Below are positions 34,397-45,696 of a DNA stretch of 64,000 nucleotides, in pieces. The stretch lies in the NCBI RefSeq assembly GCF_009909145.1, contig NZ_JAAAPJ010000008.1, positions 484,901 through 548,900 on the forward strand. Direction: 5' to 3'. The first letter of the stretch is position 1. Each line of letters opens with the position of its first letter. The translations under genes and the position numbers were made by a program. The notes under the pieces are model-generated. The model ran no database searches, was not told where the DNA came from, and was given only the letters and a program-made list of their open reading frames with translations. This DNA comes from Corallococcus silvisoli. GTDB taxonomy: Bacteria; Myxococcota; Myxococcia; Myxococcales; Myxococcaceae.

Positions 34397-35452
34397 TCAG
34401 TCCGGGAAGATCTCCAGCACGTCCTTGAGCATCGCGGCGCCCGTGCCCCGCGCGCCCTGTTCGGCGTTGATGAGGGTGTTCACGCCGTGCAGGTCGCTGC
34501 GAAACACCGCGCCCATCTCCATCGGGCCCAGCCGCGCCAGGGGATGGGATGCATCCACGGCCGTGGGCCGCACGCTCCACTCCCAGCGCTCCTCGCCCAG
34601 CGGCTCCCCTCGAGCCAGCAGCAACACCTGTCCGCCCTTCGCCCGCGCCGTGTCCAACTGCTCGCGCGTCACGCCACGCATCCCCGTCACCGCCACGTCG
34701 CTCAGCACGGCGGGCACGCGCATCACCGCGTTGGCCAGGATGACCAGCTTGCTCGCGGTGTCCCAGCCGTCCACGTCCAGCGCCGGGTCTGCCTCCGCGA
34801 TGCCCAGCGCCTGCGCCTCCTTCAGCGCCGCGTCATATGACTGGCCCTGCGACATCCGGCTCAGGAGCAGCTGGCTGGTGTTGTTGAGCACGCCCTCGAA
34901 CCGGCCCAGCTTCCCCAGCGCCAGGTCGCCGCGCCCCAAGGACACCAGCGGCATCGCCGCGCCCGCCGCGCCACTGAAGCGCAGCGGCGGGCGGCCCGGC
35001 GACTCCAGGTCGCTCAGGCGCGCCAGCTCCTGGAAGCCCAACACCAGCGGCCCCTTGCTCGCGAGCACCGCCGGCATGCCCCGCATCAGCGCGTCCCGCG
35101 TGATGTCCAGCCCGGGCTGCCCGTCCTTCAGGTTCGTGGGCGTGGCCTCCAGCAGCAGGTCCGCCTTCACCTCGCGGACCAGCGCGCGCCCGCTCATCCC
35201 CGGCCGTCCTACACCAGGCAGCGACGCCACCGAGTGCCGCGCCCGCTTCACCGCCAGCACCGCCGCCACGTCCAGCCCGGTCGGCGACACCGCCGCGCCA
35301 CCGGAGTCCGCCAGCCCCACCGGCAGCAGCTCCAGCCGGTAGCGCTCCATCAACAGCGACGCGCGCGACCGGAGGATCTCCAGCAGCGGCACTCCCACAT
35401 TCCCCAGGCCCGTGAGCAGGAAGCGAACGGTGCGCACGGCCCGCGGGCTCAT
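34397..35452 (-). CDS. hom: Homoserine dehydrogenase (short form, no ACT domain)
   Basis: A 351-residue homoserine dehydrogenase: NAD(P) loop FLLTGLGNVGVPLLEILRSR, VKADLLLEATPTN, KGPLVLGFQEL, LRFSGAAGAAMPL, FEGVLNNTSQLLLSRM and EADPALDVDGWDTASKLVIL. It reduces aspartate semialdehyde to homoserine on the way to threonine and methionine. It stops at about 350 residues, so the C-terminal ACT regulatory domain of the longer enzyme is absent. The gene overlaps the membrane protein upstream (ATGA). That protein in turn overlaps metF. The arrangement links homoserine and methyl-folate supply to methionine synthesis. Confidence 0.88.
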   Translation of the reverse strand: MSPRAVRTVRFLLTGLGNVGVPLLEILRSRASLLMERYRLELLPVGLADSGGAAVSPTGLDVAAVLAVKRARHSVASLPGVGRPGMSGRALVREVKADLLLEATPTNLKDGQPGLDITRDALMRGMPAVLASKGPLVLGFQELARLSDLESPGRPPLRFSGAAGAAMPLVSLGRGDLALGKLGRFEGVLNNTSQLLLSRMSQGQSYDAALKEAQALGIAEADPALDVDGWDTASKLVILANAVMRVPAVLSDVAVTGMRGVTREQLDTARAKGGQVLLLARGEPLGEERWEWSVRPTAVDASHPLARLGPMEMGAVFRSDLHGVNTLINAEQGARGTGAAMLKDVLEIFPD

Positions 35453-35871
35453 GGGGCGAAGGCCTCCCTGACTCCCTCGCGGCGCAGCGTGAAGAGCATC
35501 CACACCGCCACCGGCACCCCCGCGAAGCACCCCGGCGTCAGCGTGTAGAGCGCGCAGATGGCGCCCACCGTCGCGAGCCCATACCCCTTGAGGTTCATGG
35601 CGCTCCACGCGCCCCAGATGGCGAGGACCCCGCAGAGGATGCCGCCCAGGATGGCCAGCGAGAACCCCAGCGTGAACTCCAGCACCACCGGCGGCCCGCC
35701 CGGGGGCGAGAAGGGCGACACCACCTTCAGCGCCGCGAGCACGGCCCCCAGCAGGCTGAACACCACGTGCAGCACGCCGACGATGAGCAGGAAGAACGCC
35801 GGGAAGCGCACGATCTCGAAGACCTTGATGCGCGGATCTCCCGGCGCGAGCTGCGGACCTGGACCGCTCAT
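35449..35871 (-). CDS. Small multi-pass membrane protein
   Basis: A 140-residue protein with about four predicted membrane helices: FFLLIVGVLHVVFSLLGAVL, LGFSLAILGGILCGVLAIWG, LATVGAICALYTLTPGCFAG and VPVAVWMLFTL. Its stop overlaps the start of hom and its start overlaps the metF stop (both ATGA), so it is part of the operon. I do not recognise the family. A metabolite transporter or a regulatory membrane subunit is possible, but nothing in the sequence decides this. The GC- and helix-rich pattern is common in small myxobacterial membrane proteins. Confidence 0.72.
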   Translation of the reverse strand: MSGPGPQLAPGDPRIKVFEIVRFPAFFLLIVGVLHVVFSLLGAVLAALKVVSPFSPPGGPPVVLEFTLGFSLAILGGILCGVLAIWGAWSAMNLKGYGLATVGAICALYTLTPGCFAGVPVAVWMLFTLRREGVREAFAP

Positions 35872-36740
35872 GACCGCCCCCTCAGCGCGCCCACGATCAT
35901 CCGCGTCGCGGGCGACTTGTTCAGCGTGTAGAAGTGGATGCCCGGCACGCCGCGCGACAGCAGCTCCATGCACTGCACCGTGGCGTGCGCGACGCCCAGC
36001 TGCACCACCGCGTCCGGCTGATCCTTCACGCGCTCCATCTGCAGCGCCAGACGCATGGGCACCGTGGCGCCACACATGCGCGTGAAGCGCTGGACCTGCT
36101 CGTAGTTGGTGATGGGCATGATGCCGGGGACGATGGGGACATTGATGCCCACCCGCCGCGCCCGCTCCACGAAGTCGAAATAGAAGGCGTTGTCGAAGAA
36201 GAGCTGCGTCACCACGAAGTCCATCCCCGCATCCACCTTCGCCTTCAGATGCCGGAGGTCGTCCTCGCGCGACGCCGTCTCCACGTGGCCCTCCGGATAG
36301 CACGCACCCCCCAGGCAGAAGTTGAAATCCTCTTCTCGGACGAATCGGACCAGCTCCTCCGCGTAACGGAAGCCCCCGGGCACCGGCTCGAACGTCGTCT
36401 GCCCCTGGGGGGGGTCCCCCCGCAGCAGGAGGATGTTCTCGATGCCTGCCGCGCCGAGCCGGCGCAGCACGTCACGAAGCTCGTCGCGGGTGTGCCCCAC
36501 GCACGTCAGGTGCGCCATGGCCTCGATCCCGGTGTGCTGCTTGATGTGCGTCACCAGCTCCACCGTCCGGTCGCGCGTGCTGCCGCCCGCCCCGTAGGTC
36601 ACCGACACGAACCCCGGGTCCAACGGCGCGAGCTCCTCCACCGTGCGAAGGAGCGCGGCCACGCCCGCGTCCGTCTTGGGAGGAAAAAACTCGAACGAGA
36701 AGCTCGGTCGGGAAGGGTTGAGGCAGTTGCGAATCTTCAT
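35868..36740 (-). CDS. metF: Methylenetetrahydrofolate reductase
   Basis: A 290-residue FAD-dependent enzyme that makes 5-methyl-tetrahydrofolate for methionine synthesis. Motifs include FSFEFFPPKTDAG (conserved Glu), FVSVTYGAGGSTRDRT, MAHLTCVGHTRDEL, LLLRGDPPQG, CYPEGHVET, KVDAGMDFVVTQLFFDN and GVAHATVQCMELLSRGVPGI. The single domain of about 290 residues is the bacterial form. It heads an operon with the small membrane protein and hom, both linked by ATGA overlaps. It diverges from gcvT across 97 bases. I see no SAM or SAH riboswitch in that short gap. Confidence 0.94.
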   Translation of the reverse strand: MKIRNCLNPSRPSFSFEFFPPKTDAGVAALLRTVEELAPLDPGFVSVTYGAGGSTRDRTVELVTHIKQHTGIEAMAHLTCVGHTRDELRDVLRRLGAAGIENILLLRGDPPQGQTTFEPVPGGFRYAEELVRFVREEDFNFCLGGACYPEGHVETASREDDLRHLKAKVDAGMDFVVTQLFFDNAFYFDFVERARRVGINVPIVPGIMPITNYEQVQRFTRMCGATVPMRLALQMERVKDQPDAVVQLGVAHATVQCMELLSRGVPGIHFYTLNKSPATRMIVGALRGRS

Positions 36741-36773
36741 GTCGGGAGGAGTTTAGTCCCTTCCGCGTCGGCC

Positions 36774-36801
36774 TTGATCGGAGAAGGTGCGCCGCTATAG
36801 T
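36774..36801 (+). promoter_or_regulatory. Candidate sigma-70 promoter for gcvTHP
   Basis: TTGATC (36774-36779), 16 bases, then TATAGT (36796-36801), about 37 bases before the gcvT start. Both boxes are close to the housekeeping consensus and the -10 stands out in a GC-rich region. No glycine riboswitch fits in the 97-base gap upstream of gcvT. Confidence 0.6.
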
Positions 36802-36837
36802 CCGCGCCGTTTCGCCACCCCTGCCATGGAGAAGTCA

Positions 36838-37923
36838 ATGACCCGGCGTACGCCCCTCAACGAGGCCCACCGCAAGCTGGGGGCCCGGATGGTCGACTTC
36901 GTCGGTTGGGACATGCCGGTTCAGTACTCCTCCGTCATCGCCGAGCACGAGGCCGTGCGCAATGCCGTCGGCCTGTTCGATGTCTCGCATATGGGGGAAA
37001 TTGAATTCTCCGGGCCCGGCGCCCTGGAGACCGTGAACCGGCTCATCTCCAACGACCTTGCCCGCTGCCAGGACGGTCAGGCCGTCTACGCGGGCCTGCT
37101 CAACGACCTGGGCGGTTTCGTGGACGACGTCGTCGCCTACCGCTTCAGCCCCGAGCGCATCCTCATCTGCGTCAACTCCAGCAACCGCGAGAAGGACTTC
37201 GCCTGGATGAAGGCGCGCGCGGAGGGCGTGACCCCGGTGGACCGCGGGGACGAGTTCGCGCAGATCGCCGTCCAGGGCCCGAAGGCCGTGGGGCTGGTGC
37301 AGCGCCTGACGAAGGCGGACCTGTCCAAGGTGGGCACCTACCGCTTCACGGAAGGGGAGGTGGCCGGCGTGAAGTCCATCATCTCCCGCACGGGCTACAC
37401 CGGCGAGGACGGCTTCGAGCTCTACTGCGCCGCCGAGGACGCCGTGAAGCTCTGGGACGCGCTCCTGGAGAACGGGCAGCCGGACGGCGTGAAGCCCTGT
37501 GGCCTGGGCGCGCGCGACTCGCTGCGCACGGAGATGAAGTACGCGCTGTACGGCAACGACATCGACGACGCGCACACCGCCCTGGAGGCGGGCCTGGGCT
37601 GGATCGTCAAGCTGGACAAGCCGGGCGGCTTCATCGGCAAGGACGCGCTCGTCGCGCAGAAGGCCGCGGGCGTGCCGCGCAAGCTGGTGGGCTTCGAGCT
37701 GACGGGCGCCGGCATCCCGCGCCACGGCTACCCCATCCTCAAGGACGGCGCCCGCGTGGGCGAGGTCACCAGCGGCACGCAGGGCCCCACCGTGAAGAAG
37801 CCCATCGGCATGGGCTACGTGCCCACGGCGCTCTCCACCGAGGGCTCCACCTTCGACGTCGAGATCCGCGGCCGCGCCGTGCCCGCGGTCGTCGTGAAGA
37901 CCCCCTTCCTCAAGAAGTCCTGA
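36838..37923 (+). CDS. gcvT: Glycine cleavage system T-protein (aminomethyltransferase)
   Basis: GcvT transfers the methylene group from the aminomethyl-lipoyl H-protein to tetrahydrofolate, releasing ammonia. Family segments are all present: FVGWDMPVQYSSVIAEHEAV, VGLFDVSHMGEIEF, ISNDLARCQDGQAVYAGLLN, ISRTGYTGEDGFELYC, GLGARDSLRTEMKYALYGND and GEVTSGTQGPTVKKPIGMGY. I chose the ATG at 36838 because GGAG lies eight bases upstream, rather than the ATG at 36826. It gives 361 residues. First gene of the gcvTHP operon, with 38 bases before gcvH. Confidence 0.96.
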   Translation: MTRRTPLNEAHRKLGARMVDFVGWDMPVQYSSVIAEHEAVRNAVGLFDVSHMGEIEFSGPGALETVNRLISNDLARCQDGQAVYAGLLNDLGGFVDDVVAYRFSPERILICVNSSNREKDFAWMKARAEGVTPVDRGDEFAQIAVQGPKAVGLVQRLTKADLSKVGTYRFTEGEVAGVKSIISRTGYTGEDGFELYCAAEDAVKLWDALLENGQPDGVKPCGLGARDSLRTEMKYALYGNDIDDAHTALEAGLGWIVKLDKPGGFIGKDALVAQKAAGVPRKLVGFELTGAGIPRHGYPILKDGARVGEVTSGTQGPTVKKPIGMGYVPTALSTEGSTFDVEIRGRAVPAVVVKTPFLKKS

Positions 37924-37961
37924 TTCCCTCCCGTTCGCACCTTTTGCGAGGAGCCGCCTCC

Positions 37962-38345
37962 ATGTCTGACACCATCCCGCAGGACCTGAAGTACACGCCG
38001 GAACACGAGTGGGCCCGGATCACCGGCAAGACCGTGGTCATCGGCGTCACCCACCACGCCCAGGAGTCCCTGGGCGACGTCGTCTACGTGGAGCTGCCGA
38101 AGCTGGGCGCCCGGCTGGTGGAGGGCAAGAACTTCGGCGTCATCGAGTCCACCAAGGCCGTGTCGGACCTGTTCGCGCCCATCTCCGGCACCGTGGTCAA
38201 GGTGAACGACGCGCTCACCGGCAACCCGTCCATCATCAACACCGACCCGTACGGGGACGGATGGATCGTCGAGGTCGAGCCCCAGGACGCCGGGCAGACA
38301 GACAAGCTCCTGGACGCCGCCGCCTACGGCGCGCTCCTGAAGTAG
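37962..38345 (+). CDS. gcvH: Glycine cleavage system H-protein
   Basis: A 127-residue lipoyl carrier. The conserved lysine (Lys65 in GVIESTKAVSD) bears lipoic acid, which shuttles the aminomethyl group between P, T and L proteins. YTPEHEWARI, GVTHHAQESLGDVVYVELP, DLFAPISGTVVKVN and PYGDGWIVEVEP are the usual blocks. The ATG at 37962 follows GAGGAG. It sits between gcvT and gcvP in the order T-H-P. The L-protein (lipoamide dehydrogenase) is not in this window. Confidence 0.96.
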   Translation: MSDTIPQDLKYTPEHEWARITGKTVVIGVTHHAQESLGDVVYVELPKLGARLVEGKNFGVIESTKAVSDLFAPISGTVVKVNDALTGNPSIINTDPYGDGWIVEVEPQDAGQTDKLLDAAAYGALLK

Positions 38346-38455
38346 TCCCGCGCACGCAAGAAGTCGCGCGTCCCGATTGTTAGTGACGCTCCATGGAGCC
38401 CCGAGCCCGCTCGGACGCTGACTTCTTTCCGCACCACCCGCGAGCCCTTCCGACC

Positions 38456-41359
<2,904 letters not shown>

Positions 41360-41386
41360 CGCTCCGTCCCTCCGAAGTCGTCACCG

Positions 41387-41427
41387 GGGCCGTCTTCCAG
41401 GACATCGGAAGGCGGCCCTCGTGTTTT
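41387..41427 (+). terminator. Hairpin terminator after gcvP
   Basis: GGGCCGTCTTCC (41387-41398) pairs with GGAAGGCGGCCC (41407-41418) with one wobble, followed by TCGTGTTTT. It lies 27 bases after the gcvP stop and before the converging transporter gene. Confidence 0.75.
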
Positions 41428-41443
41428 CGCCGCCCGCGGGCGT

Positions 41444-42343
41444 CTAGCGGAGCCGCGCGGGCTCCACGTGCACCACCACGTCCACCACCTGCGGGTACGC
41501 GCCCTGGAGCGTCGCCTCCACCTTGTCCGCGACCTCGTGGGCCTGCGCGGTGGTGAGCTGCGGGTCGACTTCGATCTTCAGGTCCACGTAGACGCTCTCC
41601 TCCATGCCGCGGCTGCGCACGTCGCGGCACGAGCGCACGCCGGCCACCGCCAGCGTCTGTTGGGACACCTGCGCGGGGTCCAGGCGCGCGGTGTCGGAGA
41701 GGATGCCCACCGCCTGCCGGACGATGCCGTACGCCACCCGTGCCACGAAGACCATCACCGCCAGCGCCACCAGCCCGTCCGCGCGCGGAAAGCCCAGCGC
41801 GACGAGCGCCAGGGAGATGAGCACCGCGATGGTGACGAACACGTCCGACAGCGTGTGCTGTGCGTCCGCGAGCAGCAGCGAGCTCTTGTACTTCTCTCCG
41901 TAGTGCCGCTCCACGCGCGTCACCACCAGGTTGATGACGAGCGTCACCCCCATCACCCCGGCCATCAGCAGCGACACCGTGGGGTGCTTGTCGTTCATCA
42001 GCGAGTCGAACGCCATGCGCCCCAGCTCCAGCATGCCCACGCCAATCATCGCGCCGATGCCCAGGGACGCGAGCGCCTCGAACTTGCCGTGCCCATAGGG
42101 GTGGTCCGCGTCCGCGGGCTGTGACGCCACGCCCATGGCCACCAGCCCCAGCACGTTGGAGCTGCCGTCGATGAACGAATGCAGCCCGTCCGCCGTCACC
42201 GACGCGGATTGGGCCATCATCCCGAAGGCGAGCTTGGCCACGGCCACCACCCAGTTGGCCACGAGGATGGCCAACAGGACGAAGCGGACCTTCTGGTTGC
42301 GCTCCTGGAGCGCGGCACTGCGGTCGGTGAGAGGGGCGTCCAC
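41444..42343 (-). CDS. Cation diffusion facilitator (CDF) transporter
   Basis: A 299-residue inner-membrane metal exporter with six hydrophobic segments. Metal-binding residues are in TADGLHSFID (Asp52, His55, Asp59) of helix 2 and LLADAQHTLSD (Asp, His, Asp) of helix 5, the canonical CDF site A. The PYGHGKFE segment on the helix 2-3 loop is also typical. The C-terminal cytoplasmic domain (VYVDLKIEVDPQLTTAQAHE, VDVVVHVEP) is the ferredoxin-like metal sensor. Site-A composition with an extra His favours zinc, iron or manganese, and sequence alone does not say which. It converges with gcvP. Confidence 0.92.
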   Translation of the reverse strand: MDAPLTDRSAALQERNQKVRFVLLAILVANWVVAVAKLAFGMMAQSASVTADGLHSFIDGSSNVLGLVAMGVASQPADADHPYGHGKFEALASLGIGAMIGVGMLELGRMAFDSLMNDKHPTVSLLMAGVMGVTLVINLVVTRVERHYGEKYKSSLLLADAQHTLSDVFVTIAVLISLALVALGFPRADGLVALAVMVFVARVAYGIVRQAVGILSDTARLDPAQVSQQTLAVAGVRSCRDVRSRGMEESVYVDLKIEVDPQLTTAQAHEVADKVEATLQGAYPQVVDVVVHVEPARLR

Positions 42344-42437
42344 GGCGGCGCAGGGTAGTGCCCCTGGGGCCTCCGCCGCGAGGACCTGTTGACGTGGGTT
42401 GCCCGGCGGCGGACGGATGCCGGGGCGCCCGCGCTCG

Positions 42438-43673
42438 CTACTGACGGAACAGCCGCATCCGCGGCCCGCCGCCCATCTCCATGAAGAAGCCGAACTGGAA
42501 GCGCACCGTCGCGTCCTGGCCCAGCAGGCCCGACGGCGGGTTGGGGAAGGGCTGCGCGCGCTTGAAGGAGGACACGGCCTCCATGTCCAGGAAGTCCAGG
42601 CCGCTGCTCTTCTCCACCTGGATGTCCTTCACCTGGCCGCGCTCGTCCAGGGTGATGGAGAGCAGCGTCTGGCGGTCGCGCCCGGAGTAGATGTTGCCCG
42701 TCGGGTCGCGCATGCGCAGCTGCTCGTTGGGATTCCAGTGCATGCCCACGCTCTGCTTCACGCGGTTGAAGAAGCTGGCGTACTTCCACTCGCGCGTGTT
42801 GAGGAAGGTGCCGTCGCCCTCCTCCTTGTCCTGGAGCATGTCGTTGGGCGCGGCGCCCACCACGCGGTCCATCGCCGCCTGCGACGGCATCAACGTCGCC
42901 AGGCCCGGGGAACCGGCGCGGCCGGCGGAGCCCTCCTGTTCGCTGTCCTCGCCCTCTCCGGGCTGGATGCGCAGGCGCTTCGCGTTGCCCGTCGCGGCGT
43001 CGCTCTCCGCCTGGTTCTTCACCGCCATGCCCGGGCCGTGCTCCCGTGGATCCGTCTTCATGGCGATCTCCTGCTTGCGGCGCGTCTCCGGCATCTCGAA
43101 GACGGGCTTCTTGCCGCCCTGGGACTGCGGCCGGTCATCCGCGCCCTGGCCGTTGTTGCCGGACACGCGCGGGGGCTGCACCTGCTCGTGCTGCACGCCC
43201 TCCTGCTTCTGGGGCGCCGTCCGCTGGGGCATGGCGTTGCGGTAGAAGGGCGTCTGGTCCCGGGCGCGCGTCTCCTTGTCGACCGTGTTGTTGTGCTCGG
43301 CCAGGTACTTCGCGTCTGGAGACTGCTGATCATTCCCCGGCGCCACGTCCACCACCTGGCCCTGGGGCTTCGTCTCGTCCGGCTTCTTCTCTTCCTTCGG
43401 CTCGCGCTTCTCGGTGGGGCGGGGCTTCGTCTGGGGCGTCGCGGCGCCCCGGTTCTTCGCCCACTGCTCCGACGTGAGCGGCCTCATCGCCACGGAGGTG
43501 GGGCGGGCGGGGCGCTTCTCAGGTGCGAGGCTTCCCTGCACGGCGGAGACCAGGAGCACGAAGCCCACGAACGCGCCCTGCGCCAGGAGCGCCAGGATGC
43601 CCGCCACCAGATAGCGCAGCGGCGCGCGCCTCTTGCGCTCGCGTCGCTGACGCCAGTCTGTCGAGGAACCCAT
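42438..43673 (-). CDS. TonB-like energy-transducer family protein
   Basis: A 411-residue protein. A basic N-terminus precedes a single membrane helix (about 20-45, LVAGILALLAQGAFVGFVLL). A long Pro/Lys/Glu/Gln-rich periplasmic stretch follows. The C-terminal TonB-like domain (about 310-411) has FFNRVKQSVGMHWNPNEQLR, TLLSITLDERGQVKDIQVEK and FKRAQPFPNPPSGLL. Such proteins couple the inner membrane proton motive force to outer-membrane machines. No exbB/exbD pair is adjacent, so its motor is elsewhere. The ATG at 43673 is preferred to GTG at 43679. A myxobacterial-specific role cannot be told from the sequence. Confidence 0.8.
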   Translation of the reverse strand: MGSSTDWRQRRERKRRAPLRYLVAGILALLAQGAFVGFVLLVSAVQGSLAPEKRPARPTSVAMRPLTSEQWAKNRGAATPQTKPRPTEKREPKEEKKPDETKPQGQVVDVAPGNDQQSPDAKYLAEHNNTVDKETRARDQTPFYRNAMPQRTAPQKQEGVQHEQVQPPRVSGNNGQGADDRPQSQGGKKPVFEMPETRRKQEIAMKTDPREHGPGMAVKNQAESDAATGNAKRLRIQPGEGEDSEQEGSAGRAGSPGLATLMPSQAAMDRVVGAAPNDMLQDKEEGDGTFLNTREWKYASFFNRVKQSVGMHWNPNEQLRMRDPTGNIYSGRDRQTLLSITLDERGQVKDIQVEKSSGLDFLDMEAVSSFKRAQPFPNPPSGLLGQDATVRFQFGFFMEMGGGPRMRLFRQ

Positions 43674-43796
43674 GCCCACGGCCTGATGATAAACCTCCGG
43701 ACCGCTTCTACAGTCCCGAACGTGCGGCCCGTAACACGCGGGACATCAAAGAGATTCGCGTTCCCCGAAACGGGAGCGCGAAATGTCCTCTTCACC

Positions 43797-45551
43797 TCAG
43801 TAGATGGGCGCGACCTCCGCCCCGTTGAAGTAGTAGCGGAGGATCTCCGGGTAGCGCTGGCCCGCTTCCGCCCGGCCGATGGCGCCTGTCTGACACATGC
43901 CCACGCCGTGACCCCAGCCTCCCCCCCGGAAGAGCCACCCGGTGAGCCGTCCCTCGGCGTCCCGCTCGGGCTCCACCGTGGCCATGCTGCTGTTGAGCAT
44001 CCCGAAGAGCCGCCGGATGTTCAGCTCTCCCCGGACCTGGGTGGCGCCCTTCATCCCGGACAGCGTGAGCAGCCGGGCCCTCCCGGAGACCCCGCGCTCG
44101 GACAGGACGAGCGCCTGGATGGATCCCACCCCCAGCTTCTCCGTGAGCGCGTCCACCTGGGCCTGCGTGAAGCGCTTCTCCCACCGGAACTTCGACGGCT
44201 GCGCGAAGCTGGACAGCTTGCAGGCCGCCGGGACGTCGGAGGTCGCGAGCCAGGCCTTGAGGTTCGACGGTCCCGGCACGTCCGGCGCGGACTCCAGCAA
44301 GTCCGGGCGCCCGCGCAGGCTGGGGTCGGGCGGGCCGCCCCACACCACGTCGTTGTCCTCGGTGTGGCCGCCGCACACGGCGCTGTAGACGGAGTCCACC
44401 AGCCGGCCGTCCCGGCTGAAGAGGGCCTCGCCCCGGGTGGCCTCCACCGCGGCGGTGGTGCTGGCCGCCTCCCCGGTGCGGCCCCGGTACACCGCGCAGT
44501 GCTGCTCCGAGCACAGCAGGTAGGGGTCCGCCAGGTGCTTGATGCCCACCTTCGCCAGCACCTCGCCCCGCGCCGTGACGGCCTGGGCCTTGAGCGCCTC
44601 CGGGTGCGCGCGCGCGAAGATCTCAGAGGGCACCAGCCCCTTGAGCAGGTCCTCCAGGCCCACCACGTTCACCACCGCGAGCTTGCCGCTCCGGTCCACC
44701 GCGAACTGGAGCGCCCCGCGGAAGCTGCGGTCCTCGAAGGCGTGGAAGTCGTAGCCCACGCCGTACTCCACCTGCCGCACGTCGAAGCCGCTGCCGTCCT
44801 GGGTCTCCGCGTCCAGCCGGTCCTGCCCAAGCCCCACCACGGCGTCGTTCTCGTCCTTGAGCTCCAGGATGGCGCTGGACGGCTTGCGGACCTCCTCGAA
44901 GAGCGTCGTGCGCAGGCCGTAGCGGCGGAGCAGCTCCGCCTGCTTCTCCGCGGCGGCGGCGGGCGTCAGGGCCTCGTCGCCCAGGAGCAGGTAGCGCCGG
45001 TTGTCGATGACCTTGCCCGCGATGCCGTACACCGAGCCCAGCGTGTGCGTGCGCACCGCCAGCCCCCGCGCGCGCCACGCCTCCTGCGCCTCCGCGAGCC
45101 CCGCCTTGTCCGCGAAGCGGAACTCCCCCAACTGCAGCCGCGCGCTCCACTGGGCCGGCTCTCCCTGGGTGACCCGCACCGTCCAGCGCGAACCCGCGGG
45201 CGCGTCCAGCACCTTCTCGCCCGGCCCGCCGAAGCGCAGCCGCATCCGGCCTCGCGGTGAGAACGTCACCGCGTCGCGCGCCTCCATCAGCTTGATGGGC
45301 AGCCGGGGCTCGCCGTTGCGGAAGTCCAGGCGCTTCAGGTCCTGCGGCCCGGGCAGCCCCGACGTGAGCGGATCCTCCAGGCCTGGCGCGGCTGGGGGCG
45401 GCGGCATGGCGCCCGCGTCCGCGGCGGGGCTTGGAGCGGAGACCTCCGGTTCTCCCAGCCCCCGGGTGCTGGACGCGGGGGAGGGCGCAGGCGCGGGCGT
45501 GGCGCAGGAGGCGAGCAGCAGGGCGGTCAGGAGCAGGACGGCTTTGGACAC
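43797..45551 (-). CDS. SpoIID/LytB-domain lipoprotein
   Basis: A 584-residue protein with a lipobox (LLLASCA) and a long Pro/Ala/Ser-rich start. An uncharacterised beta-rich middle (about 80-280) is followed by a SpoIID-like domain (about 290-584): GLEDLLKGLVPSEIFARAHP, LKAQAVTARGEVLAK, VYRGRTGEAASTTAAVEATR, AVCGGHTEDNDVVW and FRGGGWGHGVGMCQTGAIGR. SpoIID proteins are lytic transglycosylases acting on glycan strands stripped of peptides. The start is GTG at 45551, giving MSKAVLLLTA. It diverges from the beta-helix lipoprotein across 145 bases. The role may be peptidoglycan remodelling during development or growth. Confidence 0.85.
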   Translation of the reverse strand: MSKAVLLLTALLLASCATPAPAPSPASSTRGLGEPEVSAPSPAADAGAMPPPPAAPGLEDPLTSGLPGPQDLKRLDFRNGEPRLPIKLMEARDAVTFSPRGRMRLRFGGPGEKVLDAPAGSRWTVRVTQGEPAQWSARLQLGEFRFADKAGLAEAQEAWRARGLAVRTHTLGSVYGIAGKVIDNRRYLLLGDEALTPAAAAEKQAELLRRYGLRTTLFEEVRKPSSAILELKDENDAVVGLGQDRLDAETQDGSGFDVRQVEYGVGYDFHAFEDRSFRGALQFAVDRSGKLAVVNVVGLEDLLKGLVPSEIFARAHPEALKAQAVTARGEVLAKVGIKHLADPYLLCSEQHCAVYRGRTGEAASTTAAVEATRGEALFSRDGRLVDSVYSAVCGGHTEDNDVVWGGPPDPSLRGRPDLLESAPDVPGPSNLKAWLATSDVPAACKLSSFAQPSKFRWEKRFTQAQVDALTEKLGVGSIQALVLSERGVSGRARLLTLSGMKGATQVRGELNIRRLFGMLNSSMATVEPERDAEGRLTGWLFRGGGWGHGVGMCQTGAIGRAEAGQRYPEILRYYFNGAEVAPIY

Positions 45552-45696
45552 GGCGGCGGCACCGTAGCCGCCGCGAGGCCGAGCGTCACGGTTCTCCCTC
45601 CCACACCAGCGGGCCCCTTTCCGGATGACCGGGAGTGAATAGAACGGCCGACGCCATGCGTTGCCCCTGCTCATGCGAATTCGAGGAGGCAACGGA

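Noticed and set aside
34215..34580. In-frame N-terminal extension of the small Cys-rich secreted protein
   Set aside because: The added 122 residues are Arg/Gly/Pro-rich noise, and the ATG at 34214 gives a clean signal peptide.
36741..36837. Possible SAM, SAH or glycine riboswitch upstream of metF or gcvT
   Set aside because: The intergenic gap is only 97 bases, has no conserved riboswitch cores that I can see, and contains a plain -35/-10 pair.
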